Positions 48,501-61,881 are shown, numbered from the stretch's first letter. The stretch is 64,000 bases of DNA from Poa pratensis (GCA_947311845.1 CAMZMU010000048.1:24384431-24448430); one strand, 5' to 3'. Numbers and translations: made by a program. The notes: generated by a model from the sequence alone, not told the origin.

Positions 48501-50521
48501 CCCTCAGCGGCTGCATGCAGCGCCGGGAACCATGGCTACGACGGCGGCGTGGTTCTTCGGGTCGACGACGGCGCGGCGCTCACGGCGGCTCTGGGCAGAA
48601 GAGAAGAGGGGGAGGGTTAGCTCATGCCAGGGGGAGTTCGGCGAGCCGAAAATGGCGGAGGAAAGGGGAGGGAAACGGCAGCTTCGGCCGTGGCTCGCTG
48701 GCGACGACCTCGGCTTCCTCCGGCGTTCCCGAGCAGCAGGGGTCACGGGGATGGGCTGGGCTTCGCGGGAGGGGAGAGTGGTGTGGCATGCGTGCTCTGG
48801 GGGACAGAGGGATGAATGGGGAGGCCGGGGTCGAGTGTGGGACGAGTTCACCCTCTTCTAGGGTTTTCGGACCAGGGGGTCAATGGGGGTGGCGTGGGGA
48901 GCTCCTACTGGCTGGCTTGGGTGGTGAGGGAGTGGGCAGGGAGGTTTTGGTCGGGAGGGCGTGGCCTGGCCAATAGGGAGAGGGGGGGTGAGCCTCCATT
49001 GGCCAACTAAGGAAAAAGGAGAGAGGTGAGTGGTGGAGAAGGAGATGGGGGGGATGACTTGTGGGGTCTAGCTGACTAGGATGATCCTCCTGGGCAGAGA
49101 GGTGAGAGGGGGTGGTTGATGGAGTGAGGAGAGGGTTGGTTTTCGGGTAAGTTTAGAGTTTAGGCCAATTTCCACTTTTGTTTTATTTCCTTTATTTCTT
49201 TTTTCTGTTTTACTTTCCCCCTAAATCAACCAAGCCTAAACTTAACCATCCCCCAATGCTAAGCAAAAAGGTGAGATGGTTGACCTAATGAAGAGTAGGC
49301 AAGAAGTTTTCAAGTCAAAAAGGCAAAGAAGGCATTTGAAAATATTTGCAAGAAATGAAAAATTGACCAAATGGTCACTGACTTTTATAGACCTAAACAC
49401 CTAGATGGTTTTATGCTAAAACAAGGTTTCAAAAGTTTTACCAAGGCATAACCCGAAAATACAAAGACCAAAGAACAAGTGGGTTAAGATGCATGTCAAA
49501 AATGACACAAGGGTTGCTTAATCTAGGGCTCTAGATTGGCTAAGTTTTAACAATCAAGAAGATCAAAGTCACTAAAATTTTAACTAGAAGAATTTTGTAA
49601 AAGTAGTACTAATAGTTTTCAAGCAAAACTAAGAGCTAAGGAAAACAACTAAAACAACTAAGCAAGGGTTGACAAAAATCAAACAAAAGTTTTTGTTATT
49701 TTGGAAAAATTCTAGATTAACACCACAATTCCAAAAGAGGTAAAACATCCCACTCAAGCAAGACAAGCAAAACAAACATTTAGATACCAAATCAAAACAT
49801 GTGCATCAAATGATGCTACAATCACTCCCCACATGCATACTCATAAAATAACAATCTCAAGTCAAGCAATTCAAACACAAACAACTAACAATCAAAAATT
49901 TACATAACACTTATATTATTAGGTGATATAGTGATCACACAAATCATGACAAGATGATGTTTTAAAAGCATCTCAACTCATAATTTGATAGTTGTCGAGA
50001 GGTTTTATAAAGAAAACTATAGGAGTAATATATCTCCAACTCGTATCATTTTCGAAGGGTGTTTTGAAAATAGGGGTTTTAAAATAAGATATGTTGATAC
50101 TTGCAACACATCAAGGTGTAAAATAAGTAGGAGATAGTATATAGATCTCCATAGTTTTGGAAACACTTAAATTTTGAAATACTTTTACTTTCTCAAATAG
50201 TAGGTCCTTGGGTTAGTTGATAAAATCAAATCATCATTGAAAAAGGAGTTGGCCAAAATAAGATTTAGAGAAGGTATAAGGATCATTCTTCTTGTCATGA
50301 CATGATCACCAACATTTAAATGATATGCTGTACTAGTTGAGTTCAAAGGCTGGTAAAAACAGGGGTTGTTAACTCAAACAACAAAGCAAACAAAGTTAAA
50401 CAGAGCAATGCTAAGAGAAACACAAGCATTAGTGAAGTATTTTCAAAAAGTTTTTGTTGCCCCTGATTTTTGACTCTCTAACAACTGTATTTTTCGAGCC
50501 TCCCAAAATTGGGGCGTTACA
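45557..50521 (-). mobile_element. ~5-kb solo LTR inserted in the copia LTR
   Basis: Ends TGTAAGGACCCC (45557) and GGGGCGTTACA (50521), i.e. TGTAACGCCCC...GGTCCTTACA on the minus strand, with perfect duplication GTCCA at 45552-45556 and 50522-50526. No internal pair of LTRs, PBS or coding domain is seen, so the whole 4965 bp behaves as one LTR. Size and lack of coding resemble the LARD/Sukkula type of Triticeae elements; family identity is unproven. GC-rich frames at 48253-48976 are compositional. Confidence 0.85.
46866..47095. repeat. tandem repeats within the solo LTR
   Basis: CGATTGCTCCCAGCAACTCG followed by GGTTTT recurs six times in tandem with two alternating linkers (CATAAACATCTC and ATAAAACACTTTCTCGC), giving a ~105-bp higher-order unit in the right half. 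Confidence 0.9.
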
Positions 50522-51517
50522 GTCCAACAATGGAGGATAAAACCAAATGGGGAAAGGTTAGACCTCTCGATAAAAGAACAACCGATAAAACCTCCAAACC
50601 AAAACCGCAATATGTTTCTGATCCGGACTCCGTTTTCTATGATCTTGGGCTTGTTAGAAGATACTCACAAGCTCTACAAGATTATGCATATACACATCAT
50701 AGTCCATCATGTGAGGAGGAGAACACAAGAGGAGTGTTTGACCTCTCTACAAAAGACGAACCGGTAAAACCTCCAACATCACAAGATATTCACAAGATAT
50801 TCATATGATATCCGTTTTGATGAACAAGAGCTTGGTATGGAGATGAACACAAGCTCTAAATTCACACATGGATAAAAGCCAAATAGGAACCAAGAAAGAT
50901 GGTATGCCAAATATGCAAAGGTTTGAGCTCTCCACAAAGATGCGATCAAGTTACTCACTTGAGAGCCCCTCTTGATAGTACGCCGTCTATCCTATAACCC
51001 GGCCTCCCACTAACACCACGAGACCGGTAAAATAGAAACCCTATCAAGATCATACCTTTGCCTTGCGCATTCCACTTGAGCTAGATGATGACGATCTTGA
51101 TCTCTCCAAGTGGAACACCTTTCTTGATTGTGCTTGCTAGCACATGCTTGATGAAGACTTCTCCAAATACTCCCCCATACTCCATTATGGGAGAACCTTG
51201 CTAATCTCCGTCTTCATGAATCCACTTGCACTTCATCTTCTTATCTTGATATATATGATGGCTTGGAGATAACATGAAGTTCACTCAATCTTCTTTTCCA
51301 AGCCATGCTTGCAATAAGCTCAAATCTTCACATGACCATTCTTCATATAAACCCTTGGATGGAACCTTGGTCATCATGTAATCTTCTAGAGTCCAACACA
51401 TGAACTCCAATCTTTTCCTATGGACAAGATCTACATGAATATCTCAATGCAAACATTAGTCCATAAGGATTGTCATTAATTACCAAAACCACGCATGGGG
51501 CAACACATACACTTTCA
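50522..51517 (-). repeat. copia left LTR, last piece (U3), with internal repeats
   Basis: Contains diverged repeats of a GACTCCGTTTTCTATGATCTTGG-type block followed by ACAAGCTCTACAAGAT and CACATCATAGTCCA. A related copy ends at 45556 and others occur in the right LTR at 58480-58860. Lying in U3, they are enhancer-like in position; function is inference. Confidence 0.75.
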
Positions 51518-51533
51518 ATCTCCCCCATTTTGG
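51518..51533 (-). promoter_or_regulatory. copia polypurine tract
   Basis: Reads CCAAAATGGGGGAGAT on the minus strand and directly abuts the 3' LTR (in element sense), identifying the element's orientation together with the PBS. Confidence 0.8.
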
Positions 51534-54500
51534 TAATTGATGACAATCCCTTTTACGAGGGTTTATATAATGAATTAAGCAACCATGCACAACAAAGAGC
51601 AAGGATGCAAGAACAAGAAAGGCAAATGCTTAAGAACAAACTAAAGCATAAAACCAAATTCCCTTAAACCCTCTAAACTTCTCCCCCATTGGCATCGATT
51701 GTCGAAATGGGAAGAAAGATTTTGAAGGCCAATATAGTAAGAGCTCCCCCATAATGTGTGCATTTCTCATAATATGAGTGAAATCAAATGCACATATCCA
51801 ATGACGAATAGTTGGGAAGGAGATCAAACTATATTGAGGATCCAAAGATTGCAAAAGAAAAGCAAATTGAAAGATACTTCGACAAAATAAGTAACCAATA
51901 AAAGGATCCGAAAAACCAATAGAACATAAGAAGATATTATAATAAAATCAACCAAGTGTTCTAATAATTAAGAGGGAACTCCCCAAGGTACGTGCACAAT
52001 AAGGATTTGTATTTTAATATGGTGTGCACAACATGGAATCCTCACTCCCTCTTAGATAATTTCGAACACAAGCACGTGCAAGAGAGCATGAAAGAGAAAT
52101 GAAGCAAAACAACTTGCAACAAATAAAATGTTTTGCGACAAGAGCAAGGAGCGGCAAATAAAAGGATGGGTGTGAGATCGAAAGACAATTTTAGGAGACT
52201 AATACAAGGATGAGCCAAAGTATCAACATAGTCTTTCAAAAGAGTGGCACATAGTGCATATCGTGTCTTTCCCGTACCCACACACCAAAGAAGATATAGC
52301 AAATAGCTCCACAAGATTATTAAGATGCAAAAGTATACCAAATGAAGAACAAAGCTTGTGCCTTTTAGAAACCACCAAAGAATCAAAAGTAATAAGAGGT
52401 GGTCACTAAAGAATTGGAATACCAATTAAAGATGTAACTATTCTCATGTGTATAAGTTTCTAGGTAGACACCAATCACGAAGATATAAGTCCACAAATAA
52501 ACATGTACACACAAAATAGGTACAAAGGTAAAGAACATGATATCCAAGAGGAAGTCATAAATACACCAATAAGATCTTTGCTTAAAAGCATAGCACAAAG
52601 CTCAATTTTATCTTAAAGGGATATAGATGAACTTCCAACACACACACTCATCATAGCATCAAAAGTATCCACAAGGGATAAGGTGATAAACGGGATGCTC
52701 CGAGAAAGATAACAAGTATCGCACAAAGGAAATTCATGCCAAGATACAACCTGCACAAGGTTGAAAGCTAGAAAAGTATGTATGAGGTAGATACTTGTTA
52801 CTGAGATAGCATTGTTGATGTAGAAGATAAGAGTTCACAATCATCCGAGCTTGGCTCCAATAAGCACATGGTGATAACACCTTCCTTGTAAATGAGACAA
52901 GCTTCCAATGCATCTCAATGTACCTAAAACAAATTCAAGTACACCATGGTACCCAAACTCATTGGGTCCAAAGTAGTTAGAGCAACTACAATACATAGGA
53001 CAAACTCCACATAAATATGTGCATATTGATATGAAATTGAATTTCATGCACATCTTAGCCATTTAGGATTTGATGGAGTTTATCCTATATATTGGATCAA
53101 CGAAAGTAAGCATGCCAAAGATATACATATAATAAATATGCATGCACAAGACTTTCAAGAACCAAATGAAATACAATTTGGACAAACACCAATTAAACCA
53201 AGAAGCACACACAAGTGTGACAAGAAAACGAATTGCCCAAATTATATCAAAAGACTCAAATCAACACATGATTGAAGATACCACTTTGAAAAGATACCAA
53301 ATGAAAGTAAGTACCAATTGATGAAAATACATCAAGGAATAAACCAAACCCTCTACACTTTTCATGATGGCACAAGTACCAAGACGAAAAATGTTTGTCT
53401 TCCAAAGAGACATGTCATCGGGATAAAAACCAATTGAAGACAACTAATGTTCAAAAGCATATAGGATTGCTCCCCCAAGATGTGTGCATTATTTATGATC
53501 TTGCATTTGAATACAAAATGCACACAAATGAGATCATCACTCTCCATATATATTATTCAAACACTAGTCATGTTCAAGAAAGGCAAGAAATTGCAATACC
53601 AATTTAAAGAACGGTGTTCTACTCAAAGTAGGATAGCTTCCCAAGAATAGTGCATTATCAAGAAGTATGACTTTTGAATGTAAATGCACAAGAATTGGAT
53701 CATTGCTTTTCCTAAAAAAAGCACAAAAAAATTTTGAGTAGAGCAACAAGGATCCAAAAGATACAAGAAAGACAAAGAGAGTTAGATCAAAAAAATCCTT
53801 GGCAATAAAATAAGGCAATTCAAAGCAAGAGCCAATGTAAATGATCAATATATTTACCACACATATGATTATCACTTGTCAAGACAAGTAATGTATGGAG
53901 ATATTTCTCGGTGGTGGATTGCAAGGATATATTCAAGATCATATTCACAAAACATAAGCATATGGCAAAGGATAGGAATTAAAAGCCATGCTTAGATAGA
54001 TAGATATTCTTGATAGCTTCAAAAATCATGCGATAATGCAAAGCAACTCCAAGGAGTAGCTTGAAGCAATTGGTTTCCCAAAAAGATATATGAGAACATA
54101 TTTAGGGAAAGCCATATCAAGAACTTCCATCACAAACAAGATCCAACGGTGAGAGGCAAAAAACATTTAAGAAATGGAACTTGTTTGAGCAACATGCCAC
54201 ATAGGAAAAGATAAGAAGAATATCAATTCTAGGTGGCAAACCTCACATGTTCACATTTTCTAGGCTTGTAATATGCACATAGCTTATTACTCCCCCATAA
54301 TGTGATAATCCATTTTTTTAAAACAAGAGGCAAACAAAACCAACTCGAGAAATTAATGGACATTATAGAATTTGAATTTCTCATGAGCATGACATACCAC
54401 ATAGAGAATAGATAATATTGATATATCAACACTAAGTGGTATTCCTCATGTACACACATTTTTAGGATTGTGAAGTGCACGAAGCATATCACTCCCAAAA

Positions 54501-54908
54501 ATGGATAGTCCATTAATCTCTCAAAAGAGAGCCAACAAGATAAGATATCAAATAAAAGCAATAAGGCTCAACACAAATAATGGTGTGCAAACCAACATAC
54601 ACATACTTGATTACTCAAGATAAGTAAGTAGAGAGCACAACACATACAACACTAGCAAGGTACAAAACCTAACACATGCAAGGGTGCAAGCAACTTTCAA
54701 TGTATATATGATTTAAATAAAAGTTACCGCAAGGAGGAACATTGGATATGAGATAGAACAATATAATCCAAATGACTTGGCTTGAGAGAAATAATTGATG
54801 AAGATCCCTTAATTCTTCATGATGTAGCCAAGTCTCCAATGCCCTCCAACAACACCTATTGATCAAGTTTTAGCTTGTTGGTCCCCAACCAAGTTGGGTC
54901 CTAAGAGG
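51534..54908 (-). other. copia internal 3.4-kb non-coding region in place of pol
   Basis: AT-rich, with only short frames and no protease, integrase, RT or RNase H motif on either strand. Short recurrent phrases (e.g. TGTGCATT/TGTGCACT near TCCCCCA, at 51745, 53475 and 54295) suggest ancient internal duplication. Autonomous SIRE-type elements carry pol here. Confidence 0.7.
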
Positions 54909-57243
54909 TTAGTCACAATAGGCTTTGGCAACCCAAATGGTTCTTTTCTTGACACCACTTTGAGTACCAACATATTTGGCAAACACATTGCCAACCTTAT
55001 CCTTCCGAAGAGAATAAACATCATCAATATAATGGGGTTGGATAAGGTACCATTTGTGCATGAAGAAGCAAGTGACCCTTCTCACGGCATAGGTAGCAAC
55101 ATCTTCCTCCTTCTTCTTAGTTGGAATCTTGACTTGAGGAGGGGTAGCTTGATTCTTCTTGGGAAGAGGCCGTTCTTCAACTTGAGGAACTTGAGTTTGA
55201 ACTTGAGGCTTCTTCCCTTGTTGCTTCTCACTAAGAGCTTCTTCTTCAAAGGGCAAGATCTAACATGGTGCCCTTCAACTTTGCACTTGAAGCAAACAAT
55301 CTTGGCCGAATCTTTACTTGTTCTTGGCCCTTGTTCTTCTTGTTGACTTGGACTTGTTCTTGTTATTGGAGTTGAATCCAAGTCCACTCTTGTCATTGGG
55401 GCGTCTTTGAACACTCAACATATTGTCAAGTGTGGACTTCCCAACATGACGCTTTTCCAAGTCTTTCTTCAAAGAAGTGACTTGGGCCTTGAGCTCATTT
55501 AATTCCTCTACATGGTTAGTATCAACACAAAACTAGAGGAAGTAGAAGCTTCATTGTTAGAGCAACAAGGCATGGAAAGTAATTCATCACAAGATGTAGC
55601 AACATTGTGAGTGGATGAATCACTAGGACTAGCACAGACAATATAGCATTAGTAGAAGTTGTGCCATTGTCCACATGAGGCTCACAAGATGTTACCTTTG
55701 ACATAATAGCCTCATGAGCTAACTTTAGCCTAGCATGGGATGCTAGAAGATCATCATTAGAGCTAGAGAGCTTTTCATGACTTTCTTCCAATTTCCCATA
55801 CTTGCTAGTTAGCAACTCAAGTTGAGCCCTTAGCTCAACATTCTCCTTCAAAATAGATGCTTCACAAGAAGTGGAGTTAGTAGCACAAGCATCATTAACA
55901 TTAGAAATGGAAGAAGACAACTTGGCAAGCTTATCATTTTAGATAGTTGAGTTTGGAGTTGATCATGAGACTTGATAAGGAGAGAGTGTTCACTTTCTAA
56001 AGCCTTGTGAGCTTTGTCAAGTCTCTCTATGTCCTCACTTAGTCTAGCATTGCCAACACCAAATTCAACTTTTTCCTTTTTAAGCACTTTATTTTAGCAA
56101 TAGCATGATCTCTTTCCTTAATGATTTTAGCAATAATAAGATCATTTGTCATCAAGAGATTCAAGTTTCTCCTCAAGAGACTCAAGCTCTTGCTCTTCTC
56201 AAGGGCATTCTCTAAGGATGCTTTTTCATAGCATCTCTCTCTCAATTTGACATTTCTCAAAATTGAGTTTCCAAATCCTCAATGATTTCCCTACTCTTAG
56301 TAACATAAGCAATGATTTCACATAGAGGAGGGATAGCTTTACTACCTTTGGGGAGAGCACCAAATACCATCTCACCCTTCTTGGTTAAGGATTCAAAATC
56401 AAAATCTTCTTCATGAGAATCCTCATCCACATCATCACAAGATTATGGGATTCGAGATAGAACCTTTGAATCCTTAGCCATAAGGCAAACATGATTAATG
56501 GGTGAAGAGGATGAAGAAAACTTGAAGCACCATTGAGGTCCATGTCTTGTTCCAACAAATGTTGGGATTCCTCTACATTGTTAGTCATGCAAGTACTAGA
56601 GGATATGGAAGCATTATTTTCATGACAACAAGACATAGAGAGCATATCATCATGAGATTTAGTTAAGCAACTATTACATGATATGCAAGGACTATCAACT
56701 CTAGCATGTATGACATTTGGAGTGCTAGAAGAGTTTAAGTCCAAAGATAGAACATTGCAATGAGATAGAGATGAAGTATAGTCAATAGAATATTCACCAT
56801 CAACAAAGCAATTTCTATCACCACTCACCATATCATTACCTTGTGACAAATCACATGTTGGTGAAGTGGAAGAAGTTGTGAACTCATCACGGCCGGAGGT
56901 GGAGGGAGAACAATCATCCTCAATAATGTTGGACACTTCATATATATCTTGAAGCTTGGTCCAAAGCTCATGAGCATTCCGAAAAGGCATGATTGAAGCA
57001 AGAACTACATCGCTCAAAACACATATAAGGCCATTAGAAACAAGAGTTCGAGATGAGAGTTTTCCTCATCCTCTAAAGATAATTCTTGGGAATCCTTTGG
57101 AGGAGAAAACCCACATCTACAATCCTCTTAATATAATTTGGACCCATGGCCCTAAAAAGATTAAGCATGCGAATTTTCCAAACATCATAATTTGTGCCAT
57201 CGAATATGAAAGTGGGATCGTGCACTAATTCTCTAAACGACAT
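54909..57243 (-). pseudogene. copia gag, frameshifted
   Basis: Begins at ATG 57243, about 40 nt after the PBS, with FDGTNYDVWKIRM, the hallmark of copia Gag N-termini. Frames then shift: LASIMPFRNAHELWTKLQDI from 57017; coiled-coil, E/K/L-rich segments at 55522-56260; a CCHC zinc knuckle (CFKCKVEGHHVRSC, 55294-55253); and a basic tail with a VGTQSGVKKRTIWVAK segment ending in a stop at 54909. Gag would package the RNA. Several frameshifts make this copy non-functional. Confidence 0.85.
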
Positions 57244-57282
57244 CTTTACTCTCTAGGCGGTAAAGCCCAAAAAGAGAGCCGA

Positions 57283-57295
57283 GGCTCTGATACCA
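57283..57295 (-). promoter_or_regulatory. copia primer-binding site, initiator tRNA-Met
   Basis: TGGTATCAGAGCC on the minus strand, two bases from the end of the 5' LTR (in element sense) at 57298. This is the standard copia PBS. Confidence 0.92.
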
Positions 57296-57297
57296 AT

Positions 57298-59542
57298 TGA
57301 AAGGACAAGGATGTCGCCTTAGGCTTGATAATTGCGGAATAAAACTAGGTGTTTAAATTAACAAGCCAACAAGCTAAATATACAAGGCTCACCTATGTGC
57401 ACCAACAACTTATGCTAAGCAAGACAAGCAACAAAGTGATAGCAATAGAATACTTCAAGCACGAAGGCTATCACAATGTAAAGTGCATAAGTAAAAGGCT
57501 CGGGTATAGAAATAACCGAGGCACGCGGAGACGAGGATGTATTCCCGAGTTCCTCCTTTTTAGGGGAGTATGTCTCGTTGGAGAGGTGTGAGGCACCACA
57601 AATATCGGTCTCAACGCCACAAAGGCTTCACCTTCTTCTCCGATGAACCGCACCACAAAGGTTTGGTTCACCTTCCACTAACGGAATCCTTCGAGGCGGA
57701 AATCCGGATCCTTTCAACAACAACCCGGGCACAACCCACAATTGGATTGGGGGCTCTCGAATGGCTACAAGTGACCACACAAGGTCTCAACCACCACAAA
57801 GCCGTCTAGAGTCCAAAGACCCAAGAGTAAGAAGTTCACAAGCTTTCAACTTCCACGAATCCTCGTGGAGAGCACAAAACGATGCAACAAAGCAATGCCA
57901 AGAGCACAAGTGCTCAAATCCTTCACTCTCAAATCCCACCACAAGCAACTAATGCTTATGGGGGAGAAGAGAGGAAGAACAAAGAAAAACTCAACAAATG
58001 AAATTCCAAGATCTAAATCCAAAGGGTTCCCCTCACTTAGAGGAGAGATGGATTGGTGGAAATGTAGATCTAGATCTTCTCCTTCAATCCTCCAAAGATC
58101 AACGAGTTTGGGTGGAGGGATTGGGAGATCTTGTAGTTTTGAGCTTGCAACAATGGAGGAGAGAGAAGGGGAAAACCAGCAGCTCAAGGTAGAAGAAGGG
58201 GAGGGGTATTTATAGCCCCTCCCACCAAAATAGCCGTTGCAGGCTCACTTAGTCCGAAACTTCCGGTTCCAGGGCCGGAACTTCCGGCCCCAAGGTCAGA
58301 ACTTTCGTCCCAGAACTTCCGGTCCCCAGAAAAACGGCTAAAGAGCGGTACTGGACTTGGGCCGGAACTTTGCCGGGAACTTCCGGGGGGCCGGAATTTC
58401 CGGCCAAAAACCCAGAACTTCCGCCCCTCTGAAAACTGCGAAAACACCGATACGAAAACGGCAATATCTTGGGCATCCGAACTCCGTTTTTGATGATCTT
58501 TGGCTCGTTGGAATCGTAACGAAGAGCTTTACAAGATTATGCAGAGAAACATTATAGTCCAACAATGGAGGATAAAACAAAATGGGGAAAGGTTAGACCT
58601 CTCGATAAAAGAACAGCCGATAAGACCTCCAAACCAAAACCGCAATATGTTTCTCATCCGGACTCCGTTTTCTATGATCTTGGGCTTGTTAGAAGATACT
58701 CACAAGCTCTACAAGATTATGCATATACACATCATAGTCCATCATGTGAGGAGGAGAACACAATAGGAGAGTTTGACCTCTCTACAAAAGACGAACCGGT
58801 AAAACCTCTAACATCACAAGATATTCATACGATATCCGTTTTTGATGAACAAGAGCTTGGTATGGAGATGAACACAAGCTCTAAATTCACACATGGATAA
58901 AAGCCAAATAAGAACCAAGAAAGATGGTATGCCAAATATGCAAAGGTTTGAGCTCTCCACAAAGATGCGATCAAGTTACTCACTTGAGAGCCCCTCTTGA
59001 TAGTACACCGTCTATCCTATAACCCGGTCTCCCACTAACACCACGAGACCGGTAAAATAGAAACCCTATCAAGATCATAACTTTGCCTAGCGCATTCCAT
59101 TTGAGCTAGATGATGACGATCTTGATCTCTCCAAGTGGAACACCTTTCTTGATTGTGCTTGCTAGCACATGCTTGATGAAGACTTCTCCAAATACTCCCC
59201 CATACTCCATTATGGGAGAGCCTTGCTAATCTCCGTTTTCATGAATCCACTTGCACTTCATCTTCTTATCTTGATATATATGATGGCTTGGAGATAACAT
59301 GAAGTTCACTCAATCTTCTTTTCCAAGCCATGCTTGCAATAAGCTCAAATCTTCACATGACCATTCATTATATAAACCCTTGGATGGAACCTTGGTCATC
59401 ATGTAATCTTCTAGAGTGCAACACATGAACTCCAATCTTTTCCTTTGGACAAGATCTACACGAATATCTCAATGCAAACATTAGTCCATAAGGATTGTCA
59501 TTAATTACCAAAACCACGCATGGGGCAACACATGCACTTTCA
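57298..59542 (-). repeat. copia right LTR (5' LTR in element sense), 2245 bp
   Basis: Matches the reassembled left LTR. It has a TATA box at 58207-58214 (minus), a GGAACTTCCGG-rich block at 58250-58430, and three diverged U3 repeats at about 58480-58860. Confidence 0.95.
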
Positions 59543-59547
59543 AAATC

Positions 59548-61881
59548 AGTGACCTATACGGTTCGGTTGAATGGTAAATATCTGCAGAAATTTGTTCCCT
59601 CGAGAGGCCTAAGGCAGGGTGACCCCTTGTCACCCTACCTGTTTCTGTTTGTGGGTGAAGGGATGTCGAGGCTTTTTCTGAAGGCAATTAATCAGAGCCA
59701 GATTCAAGAACTGAAAATTTGTAGACAGAGCCCAGGTGTCTCACACCTTCTTTTCGCTGACGATAGCCTACTCTTCTTTAAGGCTGACATGGTGCAGGCA
59801 GAGAGAGTTAAACATATTCTGAATAGCTATGAGAAAGCTACTGGGCAACTCCTAAGTCCTGGGAAATGCTCCTTGCTTCTAGGTAACAAATGTACAGAGG
59901 AGGTGGGCAAACAAATCTCGACCATTTTCCAAGTCCAGACTACCAGCTTTGAAGAGAAATATCTGGGGCTTCCAGTTCCTGACGGACACATGAAAGATGG
60001 GCGTTTTCAGCCTGTAAAAGAGAGATATAAGAAAAAGATGTCTGACTGGTCCGAAAAATATCTTGCCGGTGCTGCCAAAGAAAGTCTCATCAAAGCTGTC
60101 ATGCAGGCTATACCCATGTACCCAATGAGTGTTTTCAAATTCTCAAGTGGACTTTGTGAGGAACTGATGCAAATGATCAGGAGTTTTTGGTGGAACGACG
60201 ACACAGAAAGAAGACACATTCACTGGACAAGGTGGGATAATTTGACTAAAAGGAAGACCCAAGGAGGCATGGGGTTCAAGGACCTAAAATTGTTCAACCA
60301 AGCCTTGCTTGCTAGGCAGGCATGGCGGCTGACTGCCTACCCTGATAGCCTTTGTGCTAGGATCCTCAAAGCGAAATACTTGTGAGCTTACTGACACAAG
60401 TTTCATAAAAAACCCTTCGCCAGGCTGGCAAGGTATCATGTACGGTCTTGAGCTGTTTAAAAAAGGAGCTGTGTGGCGAGTTGGAAATGGTAAGAAAATC
60501 CGCATCTGGAGGGACAATTGGATACCGAGGGGAGATCTCAAAATCACTAGGAATCATACGAATTCAAGGATCAGACGTGTGTCTGACTTGATTAACCAAG
60601 ATGACCACACCTGGAAAGTTGATGTTGTGATAAAGATTTTTATGAACCATGATGCTGATGAGGTTCTTAAGATTCGGCTCCCAAAGTTTGAAACTGAAGA
60701 TTTTATTTCTTGGCCAAGAGAGAAGAATGGTATTTTCTCTGTGAGATCTGCTTATAGACTTGCCCTTGATGAAAAGCTGGCTATAAACACAAACTCCAGC
60801 CGAAGGTCAAGTGGTGATCGGAGCCTATGGGAGACAATTTGGAAGGCAAAGGTTCCACCAAAGGTCAGAGTCTTTGTTTGGAAACTGGCTTCTAATTCTC
60901 TCGCTGTACAGGTTAATAGAAGTAAAAGGCTGCCAAATATGTTGCCTACATGCACTATTTGTGGTATGGAAAATGAAGATGGATACCATGCAGTTATGAA
61001 CTGTACTGTTGCTAAGGCACTCCGGCATGAAACAAGGAGGATTTGGAAACTTCCACCGGAAAAGGACCTAACCTTTACTGGTACGGATTGGGTCATCATA
61101 CTTCTTAACAAGTTGGATCATGAAACAAGAGCCAAGATCATGTTTGTCTGGTGGAGAGCGTGGCATCATAGAAACAATATAATCTTTGATAAAGGTGATG
61201 CTAGCAATTCTCACTCGTTCGTTTTATTGACAGTTACTAGAACTCCATGCAGAAAGCGGCAGATGGTAAGGTTTCTGCAGATAGGAAAGGAAAAACCTCT
61301 ACTCAAAGATCCCTGGAGGTGACTGCCAATAGCCGGGGGAAAGCTACTGAAGAAGCTTGGTGCCGGCCTGAAGTGGGATGGACAAAGATTAGTGTTGATG
61401 TTGCGTTCCTTCAAGAACATGCTACTGGGGCTTGGGGTGTAGTTGCTCGTGACCATGAGGGTTCTGTTGTTTTCTCAGCCTGGGACACTGTACCACACTG
61501 CGCCTCTGCTGAAATGGGTGAAGCCATTGCGGTTTTAGAAAGCCTAAAACTTGCAATTAACTTCACTACTGGAAATTTGCTGTTTGAAACTGACTGTAAC
61601 TCTTTATTGAAAGTTTTTGATCCAGGTTCGGCGGATTGATTGATTGTGGGACTCATTGCAAAGGAGTTCTACACCCTGAAGCCTGATGAGAGATCTCAGA
61701 AGATCAAGTTTGCTAGCAGAAATGTTAATGGTGTTGCTCACAATCTTGCCCAGATTGGGCGTAGAGAGTTGTGTGGTGGAGTTATGCTAGCGTCTGTTCT
61801 AGCTTGCGTGGCTGTTTTGGTTCTGAATGATTGTAAAAACTCTATTATCTCTTAGTTAATATATAAAAAAATTCAAAAAAA
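59548..61881 (+). pseudogene. LINE ORF2, downstream part (RT C-terminal half, zf-RVT, RNase H) and A-tail
   Basis: Continues the RT from 36205: PSRGLRQGDPLSPYLF, then the catalytic FADD (59753-59764), then the thumb region. A frameshift near 60380 moves it to the next frame, which holds the zf-RVT domain (PPKVRVFVWKLASNSLAV, then CTICGMENEDGYHAVMNC). A second frameshift near 61240 leads to a plant-type RNase H domain (SVDVAF, AEMGEAIAVLESLKLA, FETDCNSLLKVF) broken by TGA at 61637-61639. The frame closes at about 61855, followed by an A-rich tail (61864-61883) and the 15-bp target duplication. Confidence 0.93.

Larger units (their letters stand above)
36206..51517 (-). repeat. left LTR (3' LTR in element sense), split into three pieces
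   Basis: Pieces 36206-36563, 44597-45556 and 50522-51517 together match the right LTR, apart from a ~40-bp tract (GTGAATAGGCGA region) missing from the right LTR near 57321. The pieces are separated by a gypsy element (TSD AACGC) and a solo LTR (TSD GTCCA). A TATAAATA box on the minus strand lies at 45193-45200. Confidence 0.93.
36206..59542 (-). mobile_element. gag-only copia element (SIRE/Maximus-like), minus strand, with nested insertions
   Basis: Bounded by TGAAAGGAC (36206) and GCACTTTCA (59542), with target duplication AAATC at 36201-36205 and 59543-59547 inside the LINE ORF. Orientation is minus: the tRNA-Met PBS (57283-57295) abuts the right LTR, and a purine tract (plus 51518-51533) abuts the left LTR. 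Left LTR 36206-51517 (carrying two later insertions; ~2304 bp net), right LTR 57298-59542 (2245 bp). The internal domain is 5.8 kb: a broken gag and ~3.4 kb without pol. Of the 23.3 kb, 13.0 kb belongs to the two nested elements. Confidence 0.95.

Noticed and set aside
48253..49010. Frames up to 202 aa in GC-rich DNA
   Set aside because: They lie inside the 5-kb solo LTR, resemble no protein and are compositional.
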